A DNA stretch of 64,000 bases from DATJHM01 sp035493895 (GCA_035493895.1 DATJHM010000126.1:11913-75912), one strand, 5' to 3'. Counted from the first letter of the stretch, positions 33,006-42,421 are shown. Notes: generated by a model from the letters alone, not told the origin. Numbers and translations: made by a program.

Positions 33006-36000
33006 CTATGCTCCCGGTACAGGCTCCTCTATGTAGCGGATCACCGTTTTCATGCTGCGGCAATACGTAATTAAACGCTCAAAATAGGGTAGATGCTCGA
33101 GGGCGGCGACCGATCCCAGTACGATCAGCTTGCGTTGTGCTCGCGTCAGGGCGACGTTGAGACGATTAGGGTTCGTTAAAAAATCTCTGCGTTGACTCTC
33201 CTCCGCTGGTTCGTAATTGGTCGCAAAGGACATCAGTATGATCATGCGCTCTCCCCCCTGAAAGCGATCGACGGTATCGACGCTCAGGAGCGTATCATCT
33301 GGTAATCCCTGCCAGTTACTTGCTGGATCGTCGGTGAGCAGGTGACGACGAATATTGGCAACCTGTGCCCGGTACGGTGCAATGACGCCGATATCCTGTG
33401 GGGCTACGCCTCTTTTGAGAAATTGTGCTACCAGCGTGCGAATTGCACGCGCCTCCCCATTGCTGATCTTCGCTTCACGAGACACTTCGTCATCGCGTAC
33501 ATCGAGAAAGACCAGGGGATGGACAGGCTCGATGGCCTGTTCCAGAGCGGTACTGGTCTGCTCATACGTGCCACGTTTTCTCGCAAAATCCAGTTGTTTA
33601 TTGGCGATAGATGAATGTGCAATCAGTTGTTTCTCATAGAACACCGTGGAGGAGAAGTTGGCGATCCATTTGTTCATGCGGTACTGTGTGCGCAAGGCAA
33701 CGCAGGCTCCAATCGCCATCGTCGCGTCTTGCATATAGTCATCATCTTCCTTCTTCAAGTGGCTGAAGAGGGATTGATTTAACCCCTGTTCCGCAGCCTC
33801 CTTGCTCAAGACGAGAGGAGGAAGCTGTTTCTCGTCCCCGACGAGGATGAAGCGTCGGGCGAAGCGCAGAGCTCCGAGGATTGCCGGTATGGTTAACTGT
33901 CCCGCTTCGTCGATAATGGCGACATCAAACTCCAGGCCGAGTTCAGCCGCCTGCCCATGCTCATTCAGTTCAGTAGCAGGCACGTATTTTTCCGCCGACC
34001 ATGTCGCGGTTGTGCTGGCGATCACCGGCGTGCTATACAACAAATCGCGCACGATATCGCTATAGGTTTCATCTTCGTTCTCTCGCTGATCACGGTAACG
34101 TTTATCGGCCAGCTCTTTGAGCAGGTTCTCTCTGATCTCCTTCGCTACACTCCGCTGATGGCCGAGGCGGATATACTCATGAAAGCCCTCTTTATCGAGG
34201 CGTTTGAGGATATTATCGACCGCCTGATTGGTGAAAGCTGCAAGCAAGACGCGCTGATTCTGGGCGCAGAGCCTCTTAACGATTTCGGCAATGACGCTGG
34301 TTTTTCCGGTTCCTGGAGGTCCATGAATGAGCAGATAGTCCTGCATCTGTAGGGCGCGCTCTACGGCCTGATTCTGCTCAGCATTAAAATCGCGTCGTGC
34401 AGGGACCGTTACACCCTGAAAGCGTGGTCTGACGCGTCCTGCGACGAGGTCGCGCAGGTGGGCATGGGCTTTGAGCCAGCGCAGAAGATTCTGCAATGTG
34501 CGCACATGCACAATATCGCTATCATAACGATCCAGCAAGACCGGGTGGGTAATCCGTTCGCGCGTCCAGATGGTAATCTCTTCTGAACTGCTCTGAACGA
34601 TCGTGCCCGTGACGACTTCGCCGGTGACTGGATTGCCATCGCTCAGCAGAATCTCGTCCCCTTCCCGTAACTCCGAGGTGTTGGCGCAGCGGAAACATTG
34701 TTCCCAGCCGTCGCGTTCTATACGGGGTACGCCGACAGGGGTTAAGCCTCTGATCGCCGTGCCTCGCTCGATGCGTTCCTCAACCGACGTCTGCCAGAGT
34801 TGCGCCTGCTGTTGTTCGCCCGCCCGCCCCTCCTGTTGAAGCAGTGAGTAGTAGCGGACAAAAAAAGCCCGGTCATCATTGCTATACGTCGTTGGCTTGT
34901 TTGGTAGGATGGTGCTATTCTGCCCAGCTGGTAGTTGTTCTTTCTCTTCGATAGTTGGTTGTTGCCAGTGTAGCAGGGTGGAGACGTTCTGGCACAGGTT
35001 GAGCATGGAGCATTTGCTGCAACGAGAGACGCCTGGCGGTGCTGGTGGTGTCTCGCTCAGGCGGCTGAGCACCAGGATATTGCGCCGTTCGTTGACGCGC
35101 TGTATCTCGCGAATAGTAGCAGGAATGCCGATCGCCTGAGCGCTTCCGGGCGTTCCACTATAGAGAAGGGTTGCCAGCGCCTTTTTCATCTGCGAATCCC
35201 GCCGCACGGAGAGCAGGGCGTGATAGCCATACACCTGCCAGCGATGATCGCGTTTCGGCAAATCGCCTGTGGCTCCTCCTGTCTTGAGTTCTAGCAAACG
35301 TTGCCGTCCCGCCTGTTGCCAGAACAGATCCAGGCGTCCGCGCAGACCTATCTCCGGAGCCAGCAGAAAGGTTTCGGCGCGTACTTTATTGCCGCTCACC
35401 TGCTCACCTTGCTCATTTTGTGTTTCTGCATAAGATCCGGGCATATCCCACAGAGTATCGCGCTCGGTCTCATACCAGCGAGCCAGACTTTCCAGATGTG
35501 GCGCAACCTCGGCGCGCATAGTTTCATCGCTGACCGAACTGAGGGCCATATCGAGATTATTAATCTCCAGCGCCTGATCCAGACGCTCTTGCAAGATTGC
35601 TAAGGGACTTTTCACCTCTTGATCTGCCGAGGAGGATTTAAAATAGCCCCGGTCATGTTCTTTGAGAAGCTCTTTAAAACAATGATGGATCAGATTACCG
35701 CGTATTGTTGCGGGCGAGGCGCTTGAGGGACTCAGGCGGCGGAGCAGATATTGGCGCGCACAGTATTCGGCCTGATTGAGGTCGGTAATATTCAGGAGCA
35801 TATCTGGCTCTAGCACCGCCAGCGTATAGGCGTTTCCAGTATAGCAGAGATGGATATCACCCTTCTCTTCTTGGGTCGTGGGGGGTAGTGGTAAATGGTA
35901 GATGCGCAACGTAAGTTTGTTCAGGACATCAGTGCGCGCCTTTAATTCTTTGACCAGACTGCGGTAATACAGTCCATCCAGCTGTACTTCAATGTGGGAT

Positions 36001-36194
36001 GCGCCAGTCTCTAATAATACCGTAGGGATTCGCTCTCCCTCTTGCACGCGTTCCTGGACGGCAATGAGCCGCCCCTCGATTTCTGGTTGGGCGCAGGCTC
36101 GTTTTGTGGGATCAAGTGTGCAGAGGAAACATTCCGACTCTCGTCTATCCGCTTCTGGGACATCATGTGCTACCACTGGCTGCTCTCCCTGCAT
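33006..36194 (-). CDS. Dna2-like nuclease-helicase
   Basis: A protein of 1062 residues fusing a Cas4/RecB-like nuclease to an SF1B helicase, the layout of eukaryotic Dna2. Nuclease: GNLIHHCFKELL (about 166-177), RLDLFW (287-292) and LELKTG (301-306) supply the PD-(D/E)XK metal ligands. Cys145 and Cys392, 395 and 401 (CSKCSMLNLC) are placed like the four ligands of the Dna2/Cas4 4Fe-4S cluster. A beta-rich region (about 480-560) precedes the helicase: Walker A GPPGTGKT (625-632), then DEAGQ, GDEKQLPP and late QGGERMIILMS. It probably resects or processes 5' flaps in DNA repair. No CRISPR or defence genes are adjacent. Confidence 0.88.
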   Translation of the reverse strand: MQGEQPVVAHDVPEADRRESECFLCTLDPTKRACAQPEIEGRLIAVQERVQEGERIPTVLLETGASHIEVQLDGLYYRSLVKELKARTDVLNKLTLRIYHLPLPPTTQEEKGDIHLCYTGNAYTLAVLEPDMLLNITDLNQAEYCARQYLLRRLSPSSASPATIRGNLIHHCFKELLKEHDRGYFKSSSADQEVKSPLAILQERLDQALEINNLDMALSSVSDETMRAEVAPHLESLARWYETERDTLWDMPGSYAETQNEQGEQVSGNKVRAETFLLAPEIGLRGRLDLFWQQAGRQRLLELKTGGATGDLPKRDHRWQVYGYHALLSVRRDSQMKKALATLLYSGTPGSAQAIGIPATIREIQRVNERRNILVLSRLSETPPAPPGVSRCSKCSMLNLCQNVSTLLHWQQPTIEEKEQLPAGQNSTILPNKPTTYSNDDRAFFVRYYSLLQQEGRAGEQQQAQLWQTSVEERIERGTAIRGLTPVGVPRIERDGWEQCFRCANTSELREGDEILLSDGNPVTGEVVTGTIVQSSSEEITIWTRERITHPVLLDRYDSDIVHVRTLQNLLRWLKAHAHLRDLVAGRVRPRFQGVTVPARRDFNAEQNQAVERALQMQDYLLIHGPPGTGKTSVIAEIVKRLCAQNQRVLLAAFTNQAVDNILKRLDKEGFHEYIRLGHQRSVAKEIRENLLKELADKRYRDQRENEDETYSDIVRDLLYSTPVIASTTATWSAEKYVPATELNEHGQAAELGLEFDVAIIDEAGQLTIPAILGALRFARRFILVGDEKQLPPLVLSKEAAEQGLNQSLFSHLKKEDDDYMQDATMAIGACVALRTQYRMNKWIANFSSTVFYEKQLIAHSSIANKQLDFARKRGTYEQTSTALEQAIEPVHPLVFLDVRDDEVSREAKISNGEARAIRTLVAQFLKRGVAPQDIGVIAPYRAQVANIRRHLLTDDPASNWQGLPDDTLLSVDTVDRFQGGERMIILMSFATNYEPAEESQRRDFLTNPNRLNVALTRAQRKLIVLGSVAALEHLPYFERLITYCRSMKTVIRYIEEPVPGA

Positions 36195-36329
36195 AAATAT
36201 CGTGGACGACGATCGCCCTCTACTCTCTAGTATACTCTCACAACCTCATCTGCAATCGGCAAAAAAACCGCCTGTTATTGACCAGATCTTGCTATCAGGA
36301 GCCGACCTATACCAGACTCCCCGCAATTG

Positions 36330-36434
36330 CTCCCTGGCGCATAATCACCAGCTTTTTTCATGCTTTGCCCGTACACACTCTCTCGCAGTTGTTGGCGCAA
36401 AATCCTTTTCTGACCTGTTTGAGGGTACTGAAAT
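36330..36434 (-). repeat. Diverged dispersed repeat, copy B
   Basis: On the minus strand it runs from ATTTCAGTACCCTCAAAC to GATTATGCGCCAGGGAG and aligns with 8740-8846. It lies between the GAF gene and the helicase gene and touches the stop codon of the GAF gene. Confidence 0.7.
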
Positions 36435-37030
36435 TAGAGAGTGATATTTGTTCCCCAGAATGCCCCCATCACGCCGTCATAAGAACTCTTCAGGCTCTCA
36501 TAGAGGCGGGCATTTTCGATGGCGAGCCCGGCCAGACTGGCGAGGACGGACAAAAATTGCACATCATTCTCATGGAACTCACGCAATTCTTTCGTATAGA
36601 CGCGCATGACGCCAGTTGCCTCCCCTCGCACCTCCAGTGGCACACACAACACGGAGACAAGCCCTTCCTGTCGCGCCGCTTCTTTATAATGAAAGCGTGC
36701 ATCAACGCGTACATCGGGAATATAGACCGGCGTCCCTTTAATTGCCTCTTGATCAATGGGGCTATTGACGACGTCTACTGGTCCTTTGGCAAGGTAGCCT
36801 CCGCTGAGCCCACAGACCGCGCTGAGATTGAGATGCCCGGTGGCCGTATCAAGCAAACGAAGCGTGCAACCCTGGACCTTCATTGCGTCGGTGATGCAGG
36901 TGACAACACTTTGTAGCACTTGATCCAGTTCAAGGCTCGAAGAAATGGTCAGGGCAGCTTGATAAAGGGCCGTGTAATAATCCTCGTGGGGTTTTTTTGG
37001 GGTATCTTCAGCATTTTGCTCTGTTGTCAT
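36434..37030 (-). CDS. GAF domain protein
   Basis: A protein of 198 residues consisting of a single GAF domain (about 20-180) with a short disordered N-terminus. Seen: ALTISSSLELDQVLQSVVTC, CTLRLLDTATGHLNLSAVCG, SPIDQEAIKGTPVYIPDVRV, LVSVLCVPLEVRGEATGVMR and the closing ASLAGLAIENARLY helix. GAF domains bind small ligands or cofactors in signalling; no kinase, cyclase or DNA-binding output is attached, so it may act through a partner. GGGGAG precedes the ATG at 37028-37030. Confidence 0.88.
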   Translation of the reverse strand: MTTEQNAEDTPKKPHEDYYTALYQAALTISSSLELDQVLQSVVTCITDAMKVQGCTLRLLDTATGHLNLSAVCGLSGGYLAKGPVDVVNSPIDQEAIKGTPVYIPDVRVDARFHYKEAARQEGLVSVLCVPLEVRGEATGVMRVYTKELREFHENDVQFLSVLASLAGLAIENARLYESLKSSYDGVMGAFWGTNITL

Positions 37031-37243
37031 CGTTTTACTCCCCTGATTTGCAGCGTGAAAGCCGTTTGTTGCAATAACTGTCGGTACAAATTATACCTTA
37101 TTATTGTAACACACGCTCTCCTGGCTGAACGGGAGAGAACAAAACAAACCCATTCGCAGTCTTCTTCGACTGTGTCGTTTGACGATGACGCATTTTCAGC
37201 TGTTGCTGGCAGATGTCTGGCAGCCTCCTCGATGTCTTACGGC

Positions 37244-37744
37244 TTACGTTGCCGGAAGAGGTGGATCCTGCACTAGCCAGACACGGCAGGGGGCATTGGA
37301 TAAAACATATGAGACTGTTTTCCCCAGATCATTTGAAATCTTATTACTATCTCGTACCAACCCTATTAATATTAATGCGCAACGGTGATCTTTTGCCTCA
37401 TCGACGATGGCGTGTCCTGCCTCCCTCGCTTGCACAACTTCCGTGACCGCATCGCATCCCACGCGCTCGGCGATGTCGCGGGCGGCGTTGAGCAGTTTAT
37501 CTGCGCGATCGGATTCCTGGGTGAGGACTGCTTTCAGGGGTAATGCTCGGGGTACTTCGATAACGTGAACGAGATGGACTTTCCGTTTGGCACCTTTCGC
37601 CATCTGACATCCCAGGTATACCAGGTTGGAGTCGAGTTTCTCGCCACCGATTACGACTGCTATATCGCCAGCGGCGTTTCCACCCAGGGCCGATTTGCTC
37701 ATTTCGCTTTCTTCCCTGGTCCTGGACCCCCATAAATGAACCAT
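37244..37744 (-). CDS. Universal stress protein, UspA family
   Basis: A protein of 166 residues with a UspA-type alpha/beta fold: first strand DIAVVIGGEKLDSNLVYLGC, VHLVHVIEVP, and the second half EAKDHRCALILIGLVRDSNK with a C-terminal GKTVSYVLSNAPCRVWLVQD. The usual ATP-binding G-2x-G-9x-G(S/T) is only partly kept (GLVRDSNKISNDLGKT), so ATP binding is uncertain. The start is the ATG at 37742-37744, behind AGGAGGG; an upstream in-frame start would place that ribosome binding site inside the gene. Family roles are in stress survival. Confidence 0.82.
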   Translation of the reverse strand: MVHLWGSRTREESEMSKSALGGNAAGDIAVVIGGEKLDSNLVYLGCQMAKGAKRKVHLVHVIEVPRALPLKAVLTQESDRADKLLNAARDIAERVGCDAVTEVVQAREAGHAIVDEAKDHRCALILIGLVRDSNKISNDLGKTVSYVLSNAPCRVWLVQDPPLPAT

Positions 37745-38246
37745 GATTTTTTTCCCTCCTGATGGAGTGTGATAAAACAGCATCATCGAGCACAGTCTGT
37801 AGTACGAGGTTCATCCTACTTCAATGCTTTCCATCTGCAATCAGAACTTTTTTCTGCTCTCTCTCTCGGAATGTAAAGAAAATTACAGACCTCTCAGCGG
37901 GCCAATGTTATTTTCTCCTGTCCTTATTTTTTTGCCTTTTGCTGTTCTTGATGCTAGCAAACAAAAGGAGGTTGAAAAGCTCTGATGTAGCCTGCTCGAA
38001 TTCTAATCCCAAAAGATGTTTCCGTCAATGTGAAGTATGTACATCACAATCTTCTTGATTGCTACACAATATTCCCGTCTTATACACCGCGCAAAATTTT
38101 TCGACGGCTCCTATGAGTAGCGATCTCTTCTGGGTTCGTATCATTATATCTCTTACTGGCTAGCTTGTGTATGACTCCCCTTGGGTTCTACACGAAAGCA
38201 GGCGACCACGCTGGTCGCCTGCTTCTGACTGTTTCCCCATAGTACT
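37745..38246. other. Gap of 502 bases upstream of the UspA-like gene
   Basis: Contains only the clpS terminator at its right end. No good promoter, RNA gene or coding frame was found; short frames lack ribosome binding sites. Confidence 0.5.
38197..38223 (-). terminator. clpS hairpin terminator
   Basis: A perfect 11-bp stem AGCAGGCGACC/GGTCGCCTGCT with a five-base loop, 24 bases after the clpS stop; the following T run on the minus strand is short. Confidence 0.7.
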
Positions 38247-38555
38247 TTATTCTGGTTCGATGGTGGCGGTGAGGCCATAACTGAGGATTCGTTCCTGATA
38301 GTACTCTGCTGCTTCTTTCGGACAAACGATGACTATTGCGCTCCCTGTCAGGTGCGCCGTGAGCATGATTCGCTCTGCCTCTTCCGCTGTCAGGTTGGTC
38401 ACCGCATGGATAAGGGCAAAGATCACATAGTTCATTTCGTTATAATCGTCATCAAAAAGAATGACTTTATAGGGAGGAAGTAGCTGGGTGCGGCGACGCA
38501 CGATCTCCTCTGGCTTGACGCCGAGGCGAGGGAGTGTCAACCGATCTCTGGTCAT
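38247..38555 (-). CDS. clpS: ATP-dependent Clp protease adaptor ClpS
   Basis: A protein of 102 residues with the ClpS core at about 25-100: PPYKVILFDDDYNEMNYVIF, where the DD/N residues form the N-degron pocket, HLTGSAIVIVCPKEAAEYYQ, and the closing LTATIEPE. It delivers N-end-rule substrates and recoded aggregates to the ClpA/ClpC unfoldase. The frame opens at a TTG two codons earlier, but GGAG is correctly placed for the ATG at 38553-38555. No clp gene is adjacent. Confidence 0.93.
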   Translation of the reverse strand: MTRDRLTLPRLGVKPEEIVRRRTQLLPPYKVILFDDDYNEMNYVIFALIHAVTNLTAEEAERIMLTAHLTGSAIVIVCPKEAAEYYQERILSYGLTATIEPE

Positions 38556-38682
38556 GCGCAATTCTCCGGCTATTCGTTTAAGGTTTGCTTTTTCTCAATG
38601 CACCAAATCTATTGTAACTAAGTGCTACGTTTTTTACTAGTCTCTTACTAATCTGTCCTACCGTCCACCCTGCTTTGAGCAG

Positions 38683-38711
38683 TTCAATGTAACCTGCGTA
38701 GGGGATATAAT
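38683..38711 (+). promoter_or_regulatory. Promoter of the Gly-rich membrane protein gene
   Basis: TTCAAT (38683-38688), 17-base spacer, TATAAT (38706-38711), about 50 bases before the start codon. Confidence 0.7.
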
Positions 38712-38761
38712 AGGGAGGACAAACACCTGACGTTGTTTATCGATTTGGGGGCAATTTTTCT

Positions 38762-39346
38762 ATGCAACAGCAACAGCAACCTGCTGAATATGATCTGCTG
38801 GCGGTCTTTTCTGAGGAAACCCAGGCCGATGCCGCCGCTGCTAAATTGCGCAAAGAAGGTTTTCTTGAGGATGAAGTCCATCAGATGCCACAGGGTCTGG
38901 TGGGAAGTGGTGAGTTTCGCGTTCATGGCCCTGACCAGAATCGAAGCGCTCAGTTTTTGCAGATCAAACGTGCAGGCCCTAATCCTGTCGTTGTAACGCT
39001 GCTGGCTGTCGTTTTCGCTGTGGTCCTGGGTGCTTTGAGCTTCGCCGCCAGTTTTGCCTTGCCTAAGGTGCTGACGGAGCCATTGACGGTGATTCTCGGC
39101 GTGGTGATCGGCCTGATTATCGGGGTGCTTATTGGCCTGCTGCGCCGTGGACGCATGCGTGGCGATATTGGTCAGCAATCTGGGAAAGGGAATGCTTCCC
39201 CTGCCCAGAAGGCGCTGCAAGGAGCGCGTACCGTCGTTGCGCTGCGCTTTAGCGATCCTGAAAATATCAGTCGCAACTCGCGTGCCCGAGCCATTCTGAT
39301 TAATAATCAGGGCAAAATTGATCGTAGCGTTGGACGTAAGCAATGA
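38762..39346 (+). CDS. Two-helix membrane protein with GsiB/YflT-like head, function unknown
   Basis: A protein of 194 residues. The N-terminal part (YDLLAVFSEETQADAAAAKL, about 10-29) resembles the heat-induced YflT/general stress 17M alpha-beta head. Two membrane helices follow at about 76-98 (VVTLLAVVFAVVLGALSFAA) and 104-126, a GxxxG-rich zipper (GVVIGLIIGVLIGLL). The C-terminus is basic (about 127-194, ending NQGKIDRSVGRKQ). It is probably a membrane stress protein; the head assignment is tentative. A good promoter precedes it and a palindromic terminator follows. Confidence 0.72.
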   Translation: MQQQQQPAEYDLLAVFSEETQADAAAAKLRKEGFLEDEVHQMPQGLVGSGEFRVHGPDQNRSAQFLQIKRAGPNPVVVTLLAVVFAVVLGALSFAASFALPKVLTEPLTVILGVVIGLIIGVLIGLLRRGRMRGDIGQQSGKGNASPAQKALQGARTVVALRFSDPENISRNSRARAILINNQGKIDRSVGRKQ

Positions 39347-39364
39347 TGCTACTTTTGCTCCAGG

Positions 39365-39403
39365 AAAAAAAGATCTCACCTTGCGCAAGGTGAGATCTTT
39401 TTT
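39365..39403. terminator. Bidirectional terminator between the membrane protein gene and dnaA
   Basis: A perfect palindrome centred at about 39384, AGATCTCACCTTG/CAAGGTGAGATCT, flanked by A and T runs, placed between convergent genes. Confidence 0.92.
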
Positions 39404-39413
39404 GTGCTGAAAT

Positions 39414-41090
39414 CTATGCTTCGGGACGCTGCTGGAGCGAGTCCAGGACCGCTGCTATCTCGTGACGCACGCGATCGTTATGGGCCATTTCGGCATGGAC
39501 TTTTTCCCAGCCATGCAGTATGGTCGTGTGATCTCGTCCGCCAAGCTCGCTACCAATCTGGAGCAGCGAAGCGTTTGTCTCTTCTCTCATCAGATACATG
39601 GCAACCTGACGCGGCCAGACGATATCTCTTTCTCTCTGCTTGCCTCGTAGCAGTTCCGGCTTGACGCGATAATACCGGCAGACTCCTGCCAGCACCTCAG
39701 ATATGGTCAGGCCGCCGATGGAGGTTTTTTTGTCGCTATAGAGATGCTCCAGCGCTTTTGCCGCCACACTGGCCGACATCGGTTCGTCATGGAGCGTCGC
39801 ATAGGCGATGACGCGGTTGAGTGAGCCTTCCAGTTCTCGGACACTACTGCTCTCGGGCCGTGCGATATAATCGATCACTGAGTTGGGAATACGAAAATGC
39901 AGCGACTCGGCCTTGGAGCGCAGGATGGCGAGCCGGTGTTCGTACTCTGGTGCCTGTACGTCGGCCAGTAGTCCCCACTCAAAGCGTGAACGTAGACGAT
40001 CCTGGAGACTGTGAATGGCTTTGGGCGGACGGTCGCTTGTGACGACGATCTGTTTATTGGCATTATGAAGCGTATTAAAGGTATGAAAAAATTCTTCTTC
40101 GGTCGATTCTTTGCCTGCGATAAACTGGATATCGTCAACCAGCAAAATATCAATCTGGCGATACTTGGCGCGAAATTCTTCGGTTTTCTGAAACCGGATC
40201 GCGTTGATGATTTCGTTGGTAAATTTTTCTGAGGTCGTATAGAGCACCGTAAGGCCCGCCGCCTCACCTACGTGACCGACGGCGTGCAATAAATGCGTTT
40301 TGCCGAGCCCAACTCCCCCATACAGGAAGAGTGGATTATAGATGCGCCCTGGATTTTCCGAAACGGCGAATGAGGCCGCATGGGCGAGCTGGTTTGATTT
40401 TCCGACGATGAAGGCATTAAAGGTATAGCGAGGGTTCAGCAGCCCTTCTCCGGGCAGGGTGATCGGCCCCCTTGACAGTGGCATGCTCTCCTCCCTGCGT
40501 GGAGGGGGCGCTTTTAGCACACGCTCGCTCTCTTTATAGCTATTCTCTTCTTGTAGAGGCGGTAATGCTGATGTCTCTGTGACCTTTGGTTGTATCACCG
40601 CTGGCTGCTCTGGCAGGAGCTGTTGCTGATAGGTTCCCGCAGCCTCTTCTTCCGCTTCATCTCGTTCGGGACTACGATGGACGCTCGCTTGTTCGGGAGC
40701 AGGGGCCAGCGAGTTCATGGCAGTTGTCAACGTATCGGCGATGCGTTTCTCACGCTGGGCTGCGGTATGTCGATTGCGCAGCAAGCGATACGGGCGCTTG
40801 CGAGGCGCGGCTCCTCCGTTTGTGCCTTCAGGCAGGGCAGATTCTTCTTTGGCCACCACAAATTGTACGTCGATCTGTACGCCGATGATTTCTGTCAACG
40901 CAGTACGGATAATGGCGCTAAATCGTCGCTCTAGATATTCCCGCGCAAATGTTGTGGGCACTCGAATGATAAATACTCCATCCTGATACGAGAGAGCTGA
41001 TGTCCCTTGAAACCAGGCTGTGAAGATGGTGGGGCTCACCCTGGTCTGTAATCGCTCTATGGCTGTTTGCCAGATTTGTTTCGCATTCAC
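39414..41090 (-). CDS. dnaA: Chromosomal replication initiator DnaA
   Basis: The AAA+ initiator that opens oriC. Domain I is at about 1-85 (IWQTAIERLQTRVSPTIFTA). An unusually long disordered linker spans about 85-215. The AAA+ domain has Walker A GGVGLGKTH (258-266), LLVDDIQFIAGK and sensor motifs. Domain IV carries the DnaA-box-binding signature GGRDHTTILHGWEKV near 525. At 558 residues it exceeds the usual 440-480 because of the linker. The start is a GTG at 41088-41090. dnaN and recF do not follow it here, so the common dnaA-dnaN-recF order is not kept. Confidence 0.97.
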   Translation of the reverse strand: MNAKQIWQTAIERLQTRVSPTIFTAWFQGTSALSYQDGVFIIRVPTTFAREYLERRFSAIIRTALTEIIGVQIDVQFVVAKEESALPEGTNGGAAPRKRPYRLLRNRHTAAQREKRIADTLTTAMNSLAPAPEQASVHRSPERDEAEEEAAGTYQQQLLPEQPAVIQPKVTETSALPPLQEENSYKESERVLKAPPPRREESMPLSRGPITLPGEGLLNPRYTFNAFIVGKSNQLAHAASFAVSENPGRIYNPLFLYGGVGLGKTHLLHAVGHVGEAAGLTVLYTTSEKFTNEIINAIRFQKTEEFRAKYRQIDILLVDDIQFIAGKESTEEEFFHTFNTLHNANKQIVVTSDRPPKAIHSLQDRLRSRFEWGLLADVQAPEYEHRLAILRSKAESLHFRIPNSVIDYIARPESSSVRELEGSLNRVIAYATLHDEPMSASVAAKALEHLYSDKKTSIGGLTISEVLAGVCRYYRVKPELLRGKQRERDIVWPRQVAMYLMREETNASLLQIGSELGGRDHTTILHGWEKVHAEMAHNDRVRHEIAAVLDSLQQRPEA

Positions 41091-41499
41091 GCACGCTCAC
41101 CCTTTCAGGGAAGATTACCCACAGTGATTTTTTGCTCTCCACTTCTTGCCTCTCGCCCAACTGTCCTTGCTCCCCACTCGCTCGCTTGCTGGCCGGAGTC
41201 TTTGCAGAGGTTGTGCCAGCTAAAAATAAAAGTAGCCCCTTACGTCTAATTCTCTTGGCGAATTGTAATGGTAGCATTAAATCATAACGCTGTAAAGTCC
41301 CTCTTTGGGGCCTGTTTGCAGGACCTTCTTTCTTACCCATTTGGTACCAGATTGAGAGATATTTCATAGGATTTTACCTTTATGTAGAGTATACTGAGTC
41401 GCAGTGCTGGCAAAATGATATAGATGGTGGGGGTAATACGTTTATATCTGTGGTAGTCTTGATACTGTCTCTTTTGCCCTTTGCGATGAGGAGCATCTC
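41091..41499. other. dnaA upstream region, 409 bases
   Basis: Contains one near-consensus DnaA box, TTACCCACA, at about 41115-41123. I found no cluster of further boxes or AT-rich repeat block, so an origin is not supported, though autoregulation of dnaA is possible. A TATACT -10-like element is at about 41391 for the lipoprotein gene on the right. Confidence 0.5.
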
Positions 41500-42222
41500 A
41501 TGCCTGGTGTTGCTAGTGTTCGTTTTTTGCGTTTTCAACCTGGAACTTCTCTGATACAGCGGTTCCTGGAGCAGCGGAAACGCATTTTTGTGACGGCTCT
41601 ACTCTTATTCTCCAGCTCCTGGCTTCTCTCTTGTTCGGGAACAGTGCCCTCAGGAAATGCGGCTCCCACAGCTTCTGTAACTGCTCAGAGTTCGTCTTCC
41701 TCTCTGCGACAGGTGTCTTTGCCCAACCTGCGTTGGTGTGGCAAGCCTTTGATGATCTTTCGTGATGAGGGGGCTGTGGCGGCGGCTCCGCCGTCTGCCA
41801 GCGCTCCTATGACGATACAGAACTGGTCGCAGGTCAAGCCGCTTCTGGGCTTTCAAGTCTTCCTACCGGCTTCATTACCCACGGGATCTTGTCTGGTGAG
41901 TGTCTATGGGACGGTCCATGATCCAATTCTTGGGGGTAGCTTTACTATTGCTTATCTCTTGCCTGATCATACGTCGCTAAGCCTGTCTGAGGCTCCTTTG
42001 CACTCCTCACACGCTGGCTTTCAATGTAGCCTTGCAAAATCTGATTCTCCTTCTGCCGGAACGTTTGCAACCCCTGGTGTGGTAAATTCGGGGGGTATGC
42101 AACTTTGCTCGGGGATTCGTAATACGACGAATATTGTGTTTTCTGCACCCTGGTCTGGTGCGGTATCGCAAGCCTTTTTTCAGGCTTTACAGGCGGATGG
42201 TCAATGGCTGCCTGCCGCTTAG
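41500..42222 (+). CDS. Putative lipoprotein, function unknown
   Basis: A protein of 240 residues. After about 28 residues comes a lipoprotein signal peptide (RIFVTALLLFSSSWLLSCSG) with a lipobox ending LLSC, so Cys45 would be lipidated and the rest exported. A Ser/Ala/Thr-rich linker is followed by a domain of about 170 residues with three further cysteines (RWCGKPLMIF, TGSCLVSVYG, GFQCSLAKSD and MQLCSGIRNT). No family recognised. GAGGAG precedes the ATG. It starts divergently from dnaA. Confidence 0.78.
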   Translation: MPGVASVRFLRFQPGTSLIQRFLEQRKRIFVTALLLFSSSWLLSCSGTVPSGNAAPTASVTAQSSSSSLRQVSLPNLRWCGKPLMIFRDEGAVAAAPPSASAPMTIQNWSQVKPLLGFQVFLPASLPTGSCLVSVYGTVHDPILGGSFTIAYLLPDHTSLSLSEAPLHSSHAGFQCSLAKSDSPSAGTFATPGVVNSGGMQLCSGIRNTTNIVFSAPWSGAVSQAFFQALQADGQWLPAA

Positions 42223-42312
42223 GGGCCCGGTGGGAGGGCGATCCATCATTGTGGTCGTCTACCTGTATGGTTCTGGGTCGTCGAAAATACTCTCGACGCT
42301 CATACTGTACTC

Positions 42313-42321
42313 TGATATAAT
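42313..42321 (+). promoter_or_regulatory. Extended -10 promoter of the zinc-ribbon/FHA gene
   Basis: TGATATAAT at 42313-42321, an extended -10, with TCGACG 17 bases upstream as a weak -35; about 100 bases before the start codon. Confidence 0.55.
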
Positions 42322-42421
42322 GGACAGAAGTTTTGCGCTTGCACAGTTTCTCGGTTCAAAAGTGCGAGCCTGCAAGATTGCTTGCTTGCTATCTTGCTAA
42401 AAAATGGGAGGAACTTTCATC

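Noticed and set aside
33006..36194. Cas4 or CRISPR-associated helicase
   Set aside because: The nuclease resembles Cas4, but no array or other cas gene is in the window and the helicase type is that of Dna2.
41091..41499. Possible replication origin upstream of dnaA
   Set aside because: Only one near-consensus DnaA box was found.
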